From contig PWOK01000354.1 in the NCBI GenBank assembly GCA_003557445.1, forward strand, positions 1-7,912: a DNA stretch of 7,912 bases, in the 5' to 3' direction. This document shows, piece after piece, positions 1 through 6,125 of the stretch. The stretch comes from Halanaerobiaceae bacterium (GTDB lineage Bacteria; Bacillota_F; Halanaerobiia; Halanaerobiales; CSSED10-376). The position numbers were made by a program, and so were the translations under genes. Each line of letters begins with the position of its first letter. Position 1 is the first letter of the stretch. The notes under the pieces are model-generated. The model was not told the origin of the DNA. It made no database searches and saw nothing but the letters and a program-made list of their open reading frames with translations.

Positions 1-359
1 AAAAAATTGGTGTAATCTCTGTATTAAGCATTATTTTTGCTTTTTTAATGTTATTATTTAATATTTTTATGGGCCTGGCTATAGTCTTTGCAGGAATAGT
101 TACTGATTTATACAGTTTGCTTGTATTTCATAATTATCAACAAGACTGGAAAATGATAGCCTCAGCTGGTTTTTATCCGGTTGCTAGTTTTTTGGGGGCC
201 TTTATTATTACTTCTCTTTTTATTGGAAATGATTTTTTTGAACTCAGTCAAAATATATCAATTATGATTATTTTAATTATAATAATTTATATTCTTGGAA
301 TAATTGGTGCCTTAGTTGCTCAAAAAATTATTTATCCTAAAATTTATCCCTGCCTATAA
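1..359 (+). CDS. Small integral membrane protein, 5' end outside window
   Basis: The reading frame is open from the window edge (first full codon at 3) to TAA at 357-359. The ATG at 48 is not the likely start, because the codons before it already encode a basic-then-hydrophobic stretch (KIGVISVLSIIFAF) typical of an N-terminal membrane segment. The true start is probably a codon or a few upstream of position 1. About 118 residues are visible. Hydrophobic segments lie near visible residues 3-31, 55-77 and 85-108, with a short polar linker (HNYQQDWK) after the first. It is therefore probably a multi-pass inner-membrane protein. I see no catalytic motif and do not recognise the family. The stop codon lies in the loop of the terminator, so this gene ends its transcription unit. 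Confidence 0.65.
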   Translation, partial: KIGVISVLSIIFAFLMLLFNIFMGLAIVFAGIVTDLYSLLVFHNYQQDWKMIASAGFYPVASFLGAFIITSLFIGNDFFELSQNISIMIILIIIIYILGIIGALVAQKIIYPKIYPCL

Positions 360-373
360 GCAGGGATTTTTTT
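346..373 (+). terminator. Rho-independent terminator overlapping the stop codon
   Basis: A perfect 8-bp stem, ATCCCTGC (346-353) with GCAGGGAT (360-367), encloses the 6-nt loop CTATAA and runs into a T tract (367-373). The TAA stop of the upstream membrane protein gene forms the end of the loop, so the last codons of that gene are part of the hairpin. It separates that gene from the permease gene. Confidence 0.9.
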
Positions 374-440
374 CTGTCTTAAAAGGATAAAATCAATCAA
401 TTAAAACAGAAAAGTCCCTAATAACCAGGAATCAGATCTC

Positions 441-469
441 TTGCCCTATAAAAAAAATTGTGATAAAAT
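441..469 (+). promoter_or_regulatory. Candidate promoter of the permease-USP gene
   Basis: TTGCCC at 441-446 (4 of 6 to the -35 consensus) is followed by a 17-nt spacer and TAAAAT at 464-469 (5 of 6 to the -10 consensus). A TGA immediately before the -10 box gives an extended -10 form. Transcription would start near 476 and leave a leader of about 100 nt before the ATG at 577. A separate TATAAT at 537-542 has no good -35 partner but could be an alternative -10. Confidence 0.45.
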
Positions 470-491
470 ATATTGTCGGTAAGTTGGTAAA

Positions 492-505
492 TAAGATTAA
501 TCTTA
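492..505. promoter_or_regulatory. Perfect 14-bp palindrome, possible operator
   Basis: TAAGATTAATCTTA is its own reverse complement. It lies about 22 nt downstream of the candidate -10 box and 71 nt upstream of the permease start, where a repressor dimer could block initiation or early elongation. AT-rich DNA produces such sites by chance, so the regulatory role is an inference. Confidence 0.3.
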
Positions 506-576
506 AGAATAAGATAAATATCCAGGATTTTGTAAGTATAATATAAAACAATATATTAATTATATAGGGGGATAAT

Positions 577-2772
577 ATGGCAATTAAATCAGATAAAAAA
601 TTAGGTCGAAGTCTTGGTTTTTTCCCGGTGTTTGCAATAGGTACTGGAACGATGATTGGTGCAGGTATATTTATTTTACCCGGTATTGCTGTTGGCAATG
701 CAGGTCCAGCCGCTATAATTTCTTTTGTATTAGGAGGATTAATAGCAATGGCTACTGCTCTAAGTATGGCTGAACTGGCAACGGGTATGCCCCAGGCTGG
801 AGGACCATATTTTTTTATTAGCAGGTCAATGGGACCTATTTTTGGTACAATTATTGGACTGGGCGCCTGGATTGGACTGGTTTTTAAAGGTTCTTTTGCT
901 CTGGTTGGTCTGGCTGAATATTTTAATATTTTAATTCCTATACCTGTATTATTTTTTGCTGTACTTAGTGGTTTAATCCTGGTTTATATCAATTTTAGAG
1001 GTGCAGAAAGTAGTGGAGCCTTACAAAATTATATTGTTATTGGTTTATTTGTAATTCTAATATTATTTATTATCAGAGGATTATTCGGAATAGAAGTTGA
1101 TAATTTAAAGCCTTTTGTTCCCTATGGCACTAATTCTATATTTTTGACTACAGGTATTATTTTTATATCTTATTTAGGTATAGCTCAGTTGGCTGCAATA
1201 TCAGAGGAAGTTAAAAATCCTTCTCGAAATCTCCCTCTGGCTTTTATTACTTCTGTAGGAGCAGTAACAATTTTATATGCAGGAATAATGTTTATTTTAA
1301 ATGGAGTATTACCTTTAAATGATCTGGTAGCCAATGAAGCCCCACTGGTAGTTGTGGCAGAAATATTAGGTGGAAAGACTGGTCGATTTGCTATAATTTT
1401 TGCCGGGTTTTTTGCAACTATTTCTACTGCTAATGCAGCTATTATGTCTTCATCCCGGTTTCCGTTTGCCATGGGCAGAGATTATATAATTCCTGAAAAA
1501 TTTGTTGATATCCACGAAAAATATGGTACTCCAGCCCGTTCAATTATATTTACTGGTCTAATAATGATAGCATTTTTACTTTTGTTTGATGTTGAACAGC
1601 TGGCTAAATTGGGAAGCACATTTAATGTTTTAATATTTGTTCTTATTAATATCTCAGTTATTATGTTGCGAATTAAAGATCAGGAATGGTACAAACCATC
1701 TTTTAAGGATCCTTTATATCCTTTTACTCAAATTTTTGGAATTATTGCCAGCCTGGCTCTGGTTCCTCAACTTGGTTTACTTCCCTTTTTATTTACTGTA
1801 GGAATAATTATTGCTGGTATTTTATGGTTTCTTTTATACTGTAAGGAAGATGTTAAACCTGAATATGGATTATTTGATATAGTGGATAAAGATGAAGTTC
1901 CGATTTCAATAGAAAAAAACACAAAAAAAATTATGGTTTCTATTAGTAGCCCTGAACATGAAAAAGACTTACTAAAATTGGCCAATTTAATGGGTGATGT
2001 TATTATTGGTTTACACGTACAAAAAGTTCCCATGCAGACTCCTTTAAATGCAGCACGAAATTCTTATAAAGAAGCGAAAATCGATAAATTATTGATACAT
2101 GAATTTGAAGAAGATATAAGACCGGATATCAGGGAAAGTAAATATCTTGAAGTTTTCAGTCATGATATTGCTGAAACAATAGTTGAACAGGCCGAACATG
2201 AAATGGTAGATTTATTAATAATGGGCTGGAATAGAGATCAGGAATTTCATTTTGGTAGTGATATACCTCATAAAGTAATCAGTCATTCAAGGAATCATCT
2301 AGCTCTTTTAACTGGATATTTTCCGGAAAAATTAGAAAAAATAATTATACCCTATGGTGGTGGTAATACTGCTAATTATGCTGTTTATCTTGCTCGCAGA
2401 TTGGGAAAGGCAACAGGAGCTAAAATTAAATTATTACGAATTGTATCTCCTGAAATGAGTGTGGAGGATAAAAAAATAGCAAAAGATAATTTAGAACAAA
2501 AAGTTAAAGAAAGTGAGGCAGATGGTGATCCAAGAAGTAATATTTCTTATGAAATCAGGGAAAGATTTTCATTTATTGATGGGATTATTGATGCTTCTTC
2601 AGAAACTGATTTAATGATTGTTGGTGATGCAAATAAAAGGTTTAAAATTTCCACTATAGGAGATAGAGCTGAAAAGATAATGAAACATTCTAAATGTCCT
2701 ACATTACTGGTAAAAAGATATAGACCTATATCCAAGAGAGGCTTAAAATCTTATCTTAAAAGAAAAAAATAA
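577..2772 (+). CDS. APC-superfamily amino-acid permease fused to tandem universal-stress (USP) domains
   Basis: This 731-aa protein joins a membrane transporter to a cytoplasmic regulatory tail. Residues 1 to about 425 form an APC-fold permease with roughly twelve hydrophobic segments. The signature GTGTMIGAGIFILPG is at residues 22-36 (the unwound helix-1 substrate site), and helix 6 is followed by the conserved EEVKNPSRN at 210-218. The family imports amino acids by proton or sodium symport; the substrate cannot be read from sequence. Residues about 450-580 and 588-715 are two USP-like alpha/beta domains, each beginning with a KKIMVSI- or EKIIIPY-type first strand and ending in the LALLTG or TLLVKR strand. 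The nucleotide motif G-x2-G-x9-G(S/T) is degenerate in both: first domain around 550-561, second around 683-695, where N686 replaces the second glycine and D the final S/T. Related permease-USP fusions occur in other prokaryotes. The start is ATG 577, 5 nt after GGGGG (567-571). It is probably monocistronic. Confidence 0.93.
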   Translation: MAIKSDKKLGRSLGFFPVFAIGTGTMIGAGIFILPGIAVGNAGPAAIISFVLGGLIAMATALSMAELATGMPQAGGPYFFISRSMGPIFGTIIGLGAWIGLVFKGSFALVGLAEYFNILIPIPVLFFAVLSGLILVYINFRGAESSGALQNYIVIGLFVILILFIIRGLFGIEVDNLKPFVPYGTNSIFLTTGIIFISYLGIAQLAAISEEVKNPSRNLPLAFITSVGAVTILYAGIMFILNGVLPLNDLVANEAPLVVVAEILGGKTGRFAIIFAGFFATISTANAAIMSSSRFPFAMGRDYIIPEKFVDIHEKYGTPARSIIFTGLIMIAFLLLFDVEQLAKLGSTFNVLIFVLINISVIMLRIKDQEWYKPSFKDPLYPFTQIFGIIASLALVPQLGLLPFLFTVGIIIAGILWFLLYCKEDVKPEYGLFDIVDKDEVPISIEKNTKKIMVSISSPEHEKDLLKLANLMGDVIIGLHVQKVPMQTPLNAARNSYKEAKIDKLLIHEFEEDIRPDIRESKYLEVFSHDIAETIVEQAEHEMVDLLIMGWNRDQEFHFGSDIPHKVISHSRNHLALLTGYFPEKLEKIIIPYGGGNTANYAVYLARRLGKATGAKIKLLRIVSPEMSVEDKKIAKDNLEQKVKESEADGDPRSNISYEIRERFSFIDGIIDASSETDLMIVGDANKRFKISTIGDRAEKIMKHSKCPTLLVKRYRPISKRGLKSYLKRKK

Positions 2773-3087
2773 TATAAATTTGGGAGTTTGTTGTTGCAGA
2801 TATTGTTTCTCGTTTTTCTTATGAAAAAATGTATAATGAAGATTATTTTTCATTTTAAGAGACCTTTTCTTCAGATAAAACCAGTAGAAAAAATAATATT
2901 ATGATTTAAACTGGAAAAAAATTGTTGATAATTAATGAAATTGAGAGTATAATGATAGATAGATAAGAATATGAAAAATTATTACAGAAAATTAAGCATC
3001 CAGAAAATCAATTAGAAGATTCTTATATTTAATAGTTTGAAGTGAATACAATAATAATCAGGTATAATCCTCTGGAAGTGAGAGATA
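2773..3087. other. 315-bp gap with possible decayed gene debris
   Basis: No intact gene or RNA gene is visible on either strand. On the + strand, short stretches read like protein but are broken by stops and lack starts. One begins near 2782 and reads VADIVSRFSYEKMYNEDYF before a stop near 2860. Another, near 2910-3032, reads TGKKLLIINEIESIMIDR, a stop, then EYEKLLQKIKHPENQLED and a stop. This could be the remains of one or two genes, or AT-rich chance coding. There is no convincing hairpin terminator after 2772; a 6-bp AT-rich inverted repeat near 2837-2856 is too weak. Confidence 0.35.
2925..2953 (+). promoter_or_regulatory. Candidate promoter upstream of the TPR gene
   Basis: TTGATA (2925-2930, 5 of 6), a 17-nt spacer and a perfect TATAAT (2948-2953) match the consensus for the main sigma factor. 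The predicted start near 2960 gives a leader of about 128 nt before ATG 3088. A second TATAAT at 3063-3068 is too close to the start codon to allow a ribosome binding site in the message, so this site is preferred. It lies in the gene-debris region, so it could also be a chance match. Confidence 0.45.
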
Positions 3088-3780
3088 ATGAAAAAAACAT
3101 TAATAGTCTTTATAGTTGTTATTTTTATTAGTCTTACGATACATTCATTTGAGGCAGCTCTAGAAACAGAAATTAAAAATATTAATAATTTAACTGAGAA
3201 ATTGTTACTAGAAAATAATAATGAAGAAGAAATCCTGTTTGAAATAATAAGTATTGGAAATAACTTAATTAAAAAATATTCTGATATTCCAGAAGTTTAC
3301 TGGGAAATAGCCAATATTTATATTGATATTGTTCATTATTATGAAATAGAAAACTACTGGCAACTTCTAGAGCTGGGAGAAGAGTATGCCGTAAAATTAA
3401 TTGAAATTACACCGGATAGTGCTAAAGGCTATTATTTATCAGGAATATATCTGGGACAGATTGGTGAAAAACGAGGTATATTAAACAGTCTGAGAAGTGT
3501 CAGACCTATGAGGGATTTACTGGAAAAAGCCATTCAACTGGAGCCTGATTTTGCCCCTGCTTATGATGTTTTAGCCCGTTTGTATTTTGAAGCACCTGGC
3601 TGGCCTCTTAGTATTGGCAGTGCAAATAAAGCACTGGAGTACAGAATAAAGTCAGTAGAATTGGAGCCTGATAATGTAAATTATCAATGGGAATTATATA
3701 ATAATTACGTAAAAGTTAATAAGCTAAAAGAGGCTGCTGAAGTTATGAAGACTATTATTGAAATGACTGCTGATAATTAA
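3088..3780 (+). CDS. Exported tetratricopeptide-repeat (TPR) protein
   Basis: A 230-aa protein. It opens with a Sec signal peptide: MKK, a hydrophobic core to about residue 19, then a likely cleavage near SFEA-A at 23/24. No cysteine follows, so it is probably secreted or surface-held by other means, not a lipoprotein. The rest is helical with TPR character. Helix pairs end in proline-containing turns (EITPDSAKGYYLSGIYLG near 108-125, QLEPDFAPAYDVLARLYFEA near 151-170, ELEPDNVNYQWELYNNYV near 191-208) and it finishes with KEAAEVMKTIIEM. The insert APGWPLSIGSANKALEY between two repeats occurs in a group of bacterial TPR proteins of unknown role. TPR arrays bind protein partners; the partner is unknown. 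The start is ATG 3088, 6 nt after GGAAGTGA (3074-3081). The lipid-kinase-like gene follows after 69 bp. Confidence 0.85.
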   Translation: MKKTLIVFIVVIFISLTIHSFEAALETEIKNINNLTEKLLLENNNEEEILFEIISIGNNLIKKYSDIPEVYWEIANIYIDIVHYYEIENYWQLLELGEEYAVKLIEITPDSAKGYYLSGIYLGQIGEKRGILNSLRSVRPMRDLLEKAIQLEPDFAPAYDVLARLYFEAPGWPLSIGSANKALEYRIKSVELEPDNVNYQWELYNNYVKVNKLKEAAEVMKTIIEMTADN

Positions 3781-3849
3781 TATCTAGAAAAATATATTTT
3801 CATTAAATAATATTCAATTTATTTTATATAAAACAGGAGGATAAAGCAG

Positions 3850-4569
3850 ATGATAGGAAATAATTTTTGGGGAGGAATCATATTAATAATTTTTTATATT
3901 ATTGCCGCTGGTAGTATTTCTCTTTTTGATTATTTTACTTCTCAAAAACGAGAATGGATTCGTAAGGGATATCATTTAATTTTTTGTTTTTCATTTATTA
4001 TAATATTATATTTTTTCGAGGACTGGATGGCAGCTTTACTGGTGATTATTGCTATTACAGTACTTGCTGTTCTGGTTTTAAAATTAGCTGAAAAAATTCC
4101 TTTTTTAATGAAACTTAATATTAGCCGTAATAAAGGAACAGGTGAAATAATCAAGCAAATGATTTATTTCCACAGTGTTTTTATAATATTTTTACTTTTT
4201 TTGAAAGTATTGTGGCCACAAAGTAATTACCACCTTTTGATAGGTGTAATAATATTGGGTTTTGGTGATGCAGCTGCGGCTTTGGTGGGAAAATTTTGGG
4301 GCAGCAGGAATTACAAAGGATTTTTCTTTTCTTCGGCAAAAACATTGGAGGGTTCAATTAGTTTTATTGTTTTTTCATTTGTACCTGCTTTTCTTATTCT
4401 TTATTTTTTGGCCGGATATCGTCTACTAATGGCTTTGGTAGTGGCAACAATTTTGGTGCTGGCGGCCTCTTTTGTGGAAGCTTTTTCTCGTAAAGGGATT
4501 GATACTCTTACTGTTCCTCTGTCAGTTGCACTACTATCTATACTTCTGGAAATGATATTATTTGTTTAA
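3850..4569 (+). CDS. Dolichol/phytol kinase-like membrane lipid kinase (COG0170-type)
   Basis: A 239-aa polytopic membrane protein with about seven hydrophobic segments. Three blocks define the CTP-dependent polyprenol/phytol/diacylglycerol kinase group, which is related to phosphatidate cytidylyltransferases: RKGYH at 38-42 after the first helix; GFGDAAAALVGKFWG at 137-151 followed by KTLEGS at 164-169; and EAFSRKGIDTLTVPL at 210-224. Members phosphorylate a lipid alcohol at the membrane, usually using CTP. The bacterial substrate here, whether a polyprenol, diacylglycerol or other lipid, cannot be decided. One small departure is T219, where relatives usually have N in the D-N-L-T-V-P motif. 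The start is ATG 3850, 9 nt after a full AGGAGG (3835-3840). It may be co-transcribed with the TPR gene (69-bp gap). No strong terminator follows. Confidence 0.88.
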   Translation: MIGNNFWGGIILIIFYIIAAGSISLFDYFTSQKREWIRKGYHLIFCFSFIIILYFFEDWMAALLVIIAITVLAVLVLKLAEKIPFLMKLNISRNKGTGEIIKQMIYFHSVFIIFLLFLKVLWPQSNYHLLIGVIILGFGDAAAALVGKFWGSRNYKGFFFSSAKTLEGSISFIVFSFVPAFLILYFLAGYRLLMALVVATILVLAASFVEAFSRKGIDTLTVPLSVALLSILLEMILFV

Positions 4570-4677
4570 AATTAAAAATGAGCATCTTTTTATTAAAAAA
4601 AGAATTCATAAATTTCCCGAACTGGCTAAGAGGGCTATTTTTCTCGAGAGAAAAAAGACAAGAAGAAAGGGGTAAAA

Positions 4678-5082
4678 ATGTGTAAAAATAAAGTTTTATT
4701 GAATATTTCATTTTATTTAGGTTTGTTGGGATGTTTTGCTCTGATAGGTGGGGTTTTTGCACCATTGGCGAATGCTCCTTTTATAGGTTCTATAAATTAT
4801 ATTAAGGGAGCAAGTTCAATTGGAATAATAATTCTTGTATTAGCAGGAATTTCTTTAATTTTAGTACTTAAAGAAATATATAAAGGATTATATTTAACAG
4901 GTTTTTTAACTTCAGTAATAATATTTGTCACCTATATAGTATTTCAAGAAAGGTTAAAGGAACCAGGTGCTTTTTTTGGTTTTTTAGGGGATTTAGTAGC
5001 AGATACTGTTAAGTTTCAGTGGGGGTGGATTTTGCTTTTAATTGGAGTTATAATGCTTTTTATTTCGGCTAAAATGGCTTAA
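4678..5082 (+). CDS. Conserved four-helix membrane protein, function unknown
   Basis: A 134-aa protein with four hydrophobic segments near residues 9-32, 47-64, 70-90 and 112-131, and short basic or acidic linkers. The pattern of a first helix (LGLLGCFALIGGVFAPL), then PFIGSINYIKG, then a late QWGWILLLIGVIML resembles a widespread group of small bacterial membrane proteins whose function is not known to me. There is no signal-peptide cleavage site and there are no catalytic residues. The start is ATG 4678, 5 nt after AAAGGGG (4666-4672). The 108-bp gap to the lipid kinase-like gene contains only weak AT-rich inverted repeats, so read-through is possible. It is the last intact gene before the decayed cassette, whose debris begins about 26 bp after its stop. 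Confidence 0.75.
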   Translation: MCKNKVLLNISFYLGLLGCFALIGGVFAPLANAPFIGSINYIKGASSIGIIILVLAGISLILVLKEIYKGLYLTGFLTSVIIFVTYIVFQERLKEPGAFFGFLGDLVADTVKFQWGWILLLIGVIMLFISAKMA

Positions 5083-5108
5083 TACTACGGTACCCGGTAA
5101 TTCCCGAG

Positions 5109-5249
5109 TAAAAAAAGATTATTAATAAAAAGAATATATGAAAATAGAGTAGTTTTGACAGAAGAAGGAGTTTAAATTCATTAGATGGTATTGTGAATTT
5201 GTTAGAAAAGTGTTAATATAAATATAGTTTTTTGTAATCCTTTTTTTAT
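5109..5249. repeat. Upstream copy of a duplicated segment (partner 7406-7760)
   Basis: This stretch is homologous, in two blocks, to DNA about 2.3-2.5 kb downstream. Block one, 5109-5167, matches 7406-7464 at 57 of 59 positions. Block two, 5168-5217, matches 7696-7745 at 44 of 50, and all six differences are transitions. A 13-bp identical piece follows (5237-5249 with 7748-7760), after a 19-nt insert here in place of 2 nt there. The two offsets differ by 231 bp, so this copy lost exactly 231 bp between the blocks: the end of gene X and part of its downstream spacer. Confidence 0.9.
5110..5172 (+). pseudogene. Remnant of a second copy of gene X (about 20 codons)
   Basis: In the frame starting at 5110 the DNA encodes KKRLLIKRIYENRVVLTEE, identical to residues 428-446 of the intact downstream gene X product, then runs through GV into a stop at 5170-5172. 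Both nucleotide differences within this block (5151 and 5166) are synonymous third-position changes (gta/gtt and gaa/gag). There is no start codon or ribosome binding site, and everything upstream of this piece of the gene is gone. The fragment shows that a full gene X once stood here. Confidence 0.85.
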
Positions 5250-5538
5250 ACGTCCCCGACGTTTTGGAAAAAGTCTTTTTCTTTCTACACTGGCCAATTA
5301 TTATGATATAAACAAAAGTGATATATTTAAAGAATTATTTTCAGACCTGGATATTGGACAGTATCCAACACAGTTACATAATAAATATATAATTTTAAAT
5401 CTGAATTTTTCTGGTTTAAATACTGATAATAAAAAAACATTATATGATTCTTTTAGACAAAGATTAAAACAAACTATTATTGGTACCATAAAAAAATATA
5501 AAACCTATCTGAACAGTACAGATTTAATATTGATTTAA
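5245..5538 (+). pseudogene. N-terminal fragment of an AAA-ATPase-like/PD-(D/E)XK gene (start missing)
   Basis: The frame reads FIRPRRFGKSLFLSTLANYY from 5245 onward. RPRRFGKS is the Walker A variant typical of the AAA-ATPase-like family that carries a C-terminal PD-(D/E)XK domain. The sequence continues about 95 codons through DIGQYP and NKYIILNLNFSGL, the strand after the P-loop in that family, and stops at 5536-5538. In intact relatives about 40 residues precede the P-loop; here the spacer's T-run joins directly to the P-loop codons, so the promoter, ribosome binding site and start are deleted. The rest of the ATPase domain, probably well over 200 residues including Walker B, is also missing before the C-terminal piece resumes in another frame. 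It cannot be expressed as an ATPase. Confidence 0.85.
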
Positions 5539-5564
5539 ATGAGTTAAGAAAAGCTGTAGAAGAG

Positions 5565-5984
5565 ATGGCATATGAAGGAAAAATAAAATCTTATTTAGAT
5601 TATATTAATAAAAAAGTTTTAAGTAATCTTTCCAATAGAGATTTGATTAATTTTAATGAAAAATATATTAAAGTGATTTTGTTTGCTTATATAGTAGACA
5701 GTAAAGTTTATAAACCTTATAGTGAACCGGAGGTAGAAAACGGTTATCTGGATATCTATCTGGAAAAAGACCACCGGATACCAGATGTTAAGTATGAATG
5801 GTTAATAGAGTTAAAATATTTAAAGGAAATTGAAAGAAAGCAACTGGAACAGGTGAAAAAAGAAGGTTTTAAACAGCTACAGGAATATGCGGTAGCCCGG
5901 AAATTTCAGGATAAAAAGAACCTGAAACAGGCATTGATTATTTTTATCGGGAAGAGTGACTATAAATTGTTTGTGCGGTCTTAA
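5565..5984 (+). CDS. Orphaned PD-(D/E)XK nuclease-like C-terminal domain (gene remnant)
   Basis: A 139-aa open frame encodes the C-terminal domain of the same AAA-ATPase-like/nuclease family. Recognisable blocks are MAYEG at the start, LSNRDLINFNEKYIKVIL at 22-39, and EVENGYLDIYL followed by YEWLIELKYLK. D63, E82 and K84 give an intact D...ExK catalytic signature, with QEYAVARKF and ALIIFIGKSDYKLF near the end. The family frame continues upstream of the ATG (QYRFNIDLNELRKAVEE from about 5514), so the domain was cut from a longer protein; full-length relatives usually exceed 500 residues. The P-loop fragment upstream is two bases out of frame with it. No good ribosome binding site precedes ATG 5565, so it is most likely a non-expressed remnant that has not yet gained stops. 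Translation as a stand-alone nuclease domain is possible but not supported. Confidence 0.7.
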   Translation: MAYEGKIKSYLDYINKKVLSNLSNRDLINFNEKYIKVILFAYIVDSKVYKPYSEPEVENGYLDIYLEKDHRIPDVKYEWLIELKYLKEIERKQLEQVKKEGFKQLQEYAVARKFQDKKNLKQALIIFIGKSDYKLFVRS

Positions 5985-6012
5985 AATCAAATGAAAAAAA
6001 ATGATAATTTTC

Positions 6013-6048
6013 AAATCTCTATGGCTTTATGCTATAGGGATTTTTGTT
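6013..6048 (+). terminator. Strong rho-independent terminator after the nuclease remnant
   Basis: A 13-bp stem pairs AAATCTCTATGGC (6013-6025) with GCTATAGGGATTT (6031-6043), using two G-U pairs, around the 5-nt loop TTTAT. TTTTTGTT follows (6041-6048). It was presumably the native terminator of the now-broken ATPase/nuclease gene. It insulates the promoter of gene X, which begins only 13 bp later. Confidence 0.88.
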
Positions 6049-6060
6049 ATTTATAATTAT

Positions 6061-6116
6061 TTGACAAATAAAATATATTATAATATAATACCTATAGTAT
6101 TAAAAACAGGAGGTGA
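6061..6116 (+). promoter_or_regulatory. Consensus promoter and ribosome binding site of gene X
   Basis: TTGACA (6061-6066) and TATAAT (6084-6089) are both perfect and are separated by exactly 17 nt. The expected start of transcription is near 6096, leaving a short leader that contains AGGAGGTGA (6108-6116), which is almost fully complementary to the 16S rRNA tail. Taken literally this is a strong, apparently constitutive promoter, and no operator-like repeat is evident. An overlapping TATAAT at 6079-6084 has too short a spacer. Confidence 0.85.
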
Positions 6117-6125
6117 ATTATTGGA

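Noticed and set aside
432..698. Open frame on the - strand spanning the permease start
   Set aside because: It overlaps the 5' end of the well-supported permease gene, has no ribosome binding site, and its product has no recognisable domain.
1185..1472. Minus-strand open frame inside the permease gene (similar ones at 1767-2033 and 2547-2735)
   Set aside because: All lie wholly within a strongly supported + strand gene and read as reverse-strand translations of its hydrophobic or USP codons.
3063..3068. TATAAT as the -10 box of the TPR gene
   Set aside because: No -35 at proper spacing, and the implied transcript would start at or inside the ribosome binding site; the 2925-2953 promoter fits better.
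4638..4655. Inverted repeat TTTTTCTC-GA-GAGAAAAA as a terminator
   Set aside because: The arms are almost all A/T, the spacer is only 2 nt, no T-run follows, and it sits right before a ribosome binding site.
4538..4765. Minus-strand open frame bridging two + strand genes
   Set aside because: It overlaps the ends of two supported genes, has no ribosome binding site and no family resemblance.
5083..5108. GGTACC/CCCGAG-rich stretch as a terminator or attachment site
   Set aside because: Only a 6-bp GGTACC palindrome and a 3-bp stem can form, and no matching sequence bounds the other end of the cassette within the window.
6121..6123. TTG as the start of gene X
   Set aside because: Its spacing from AGGAGG is good, but the frame hits a stop after ten codons; ATG 6126 opens the full 495-codon frame.
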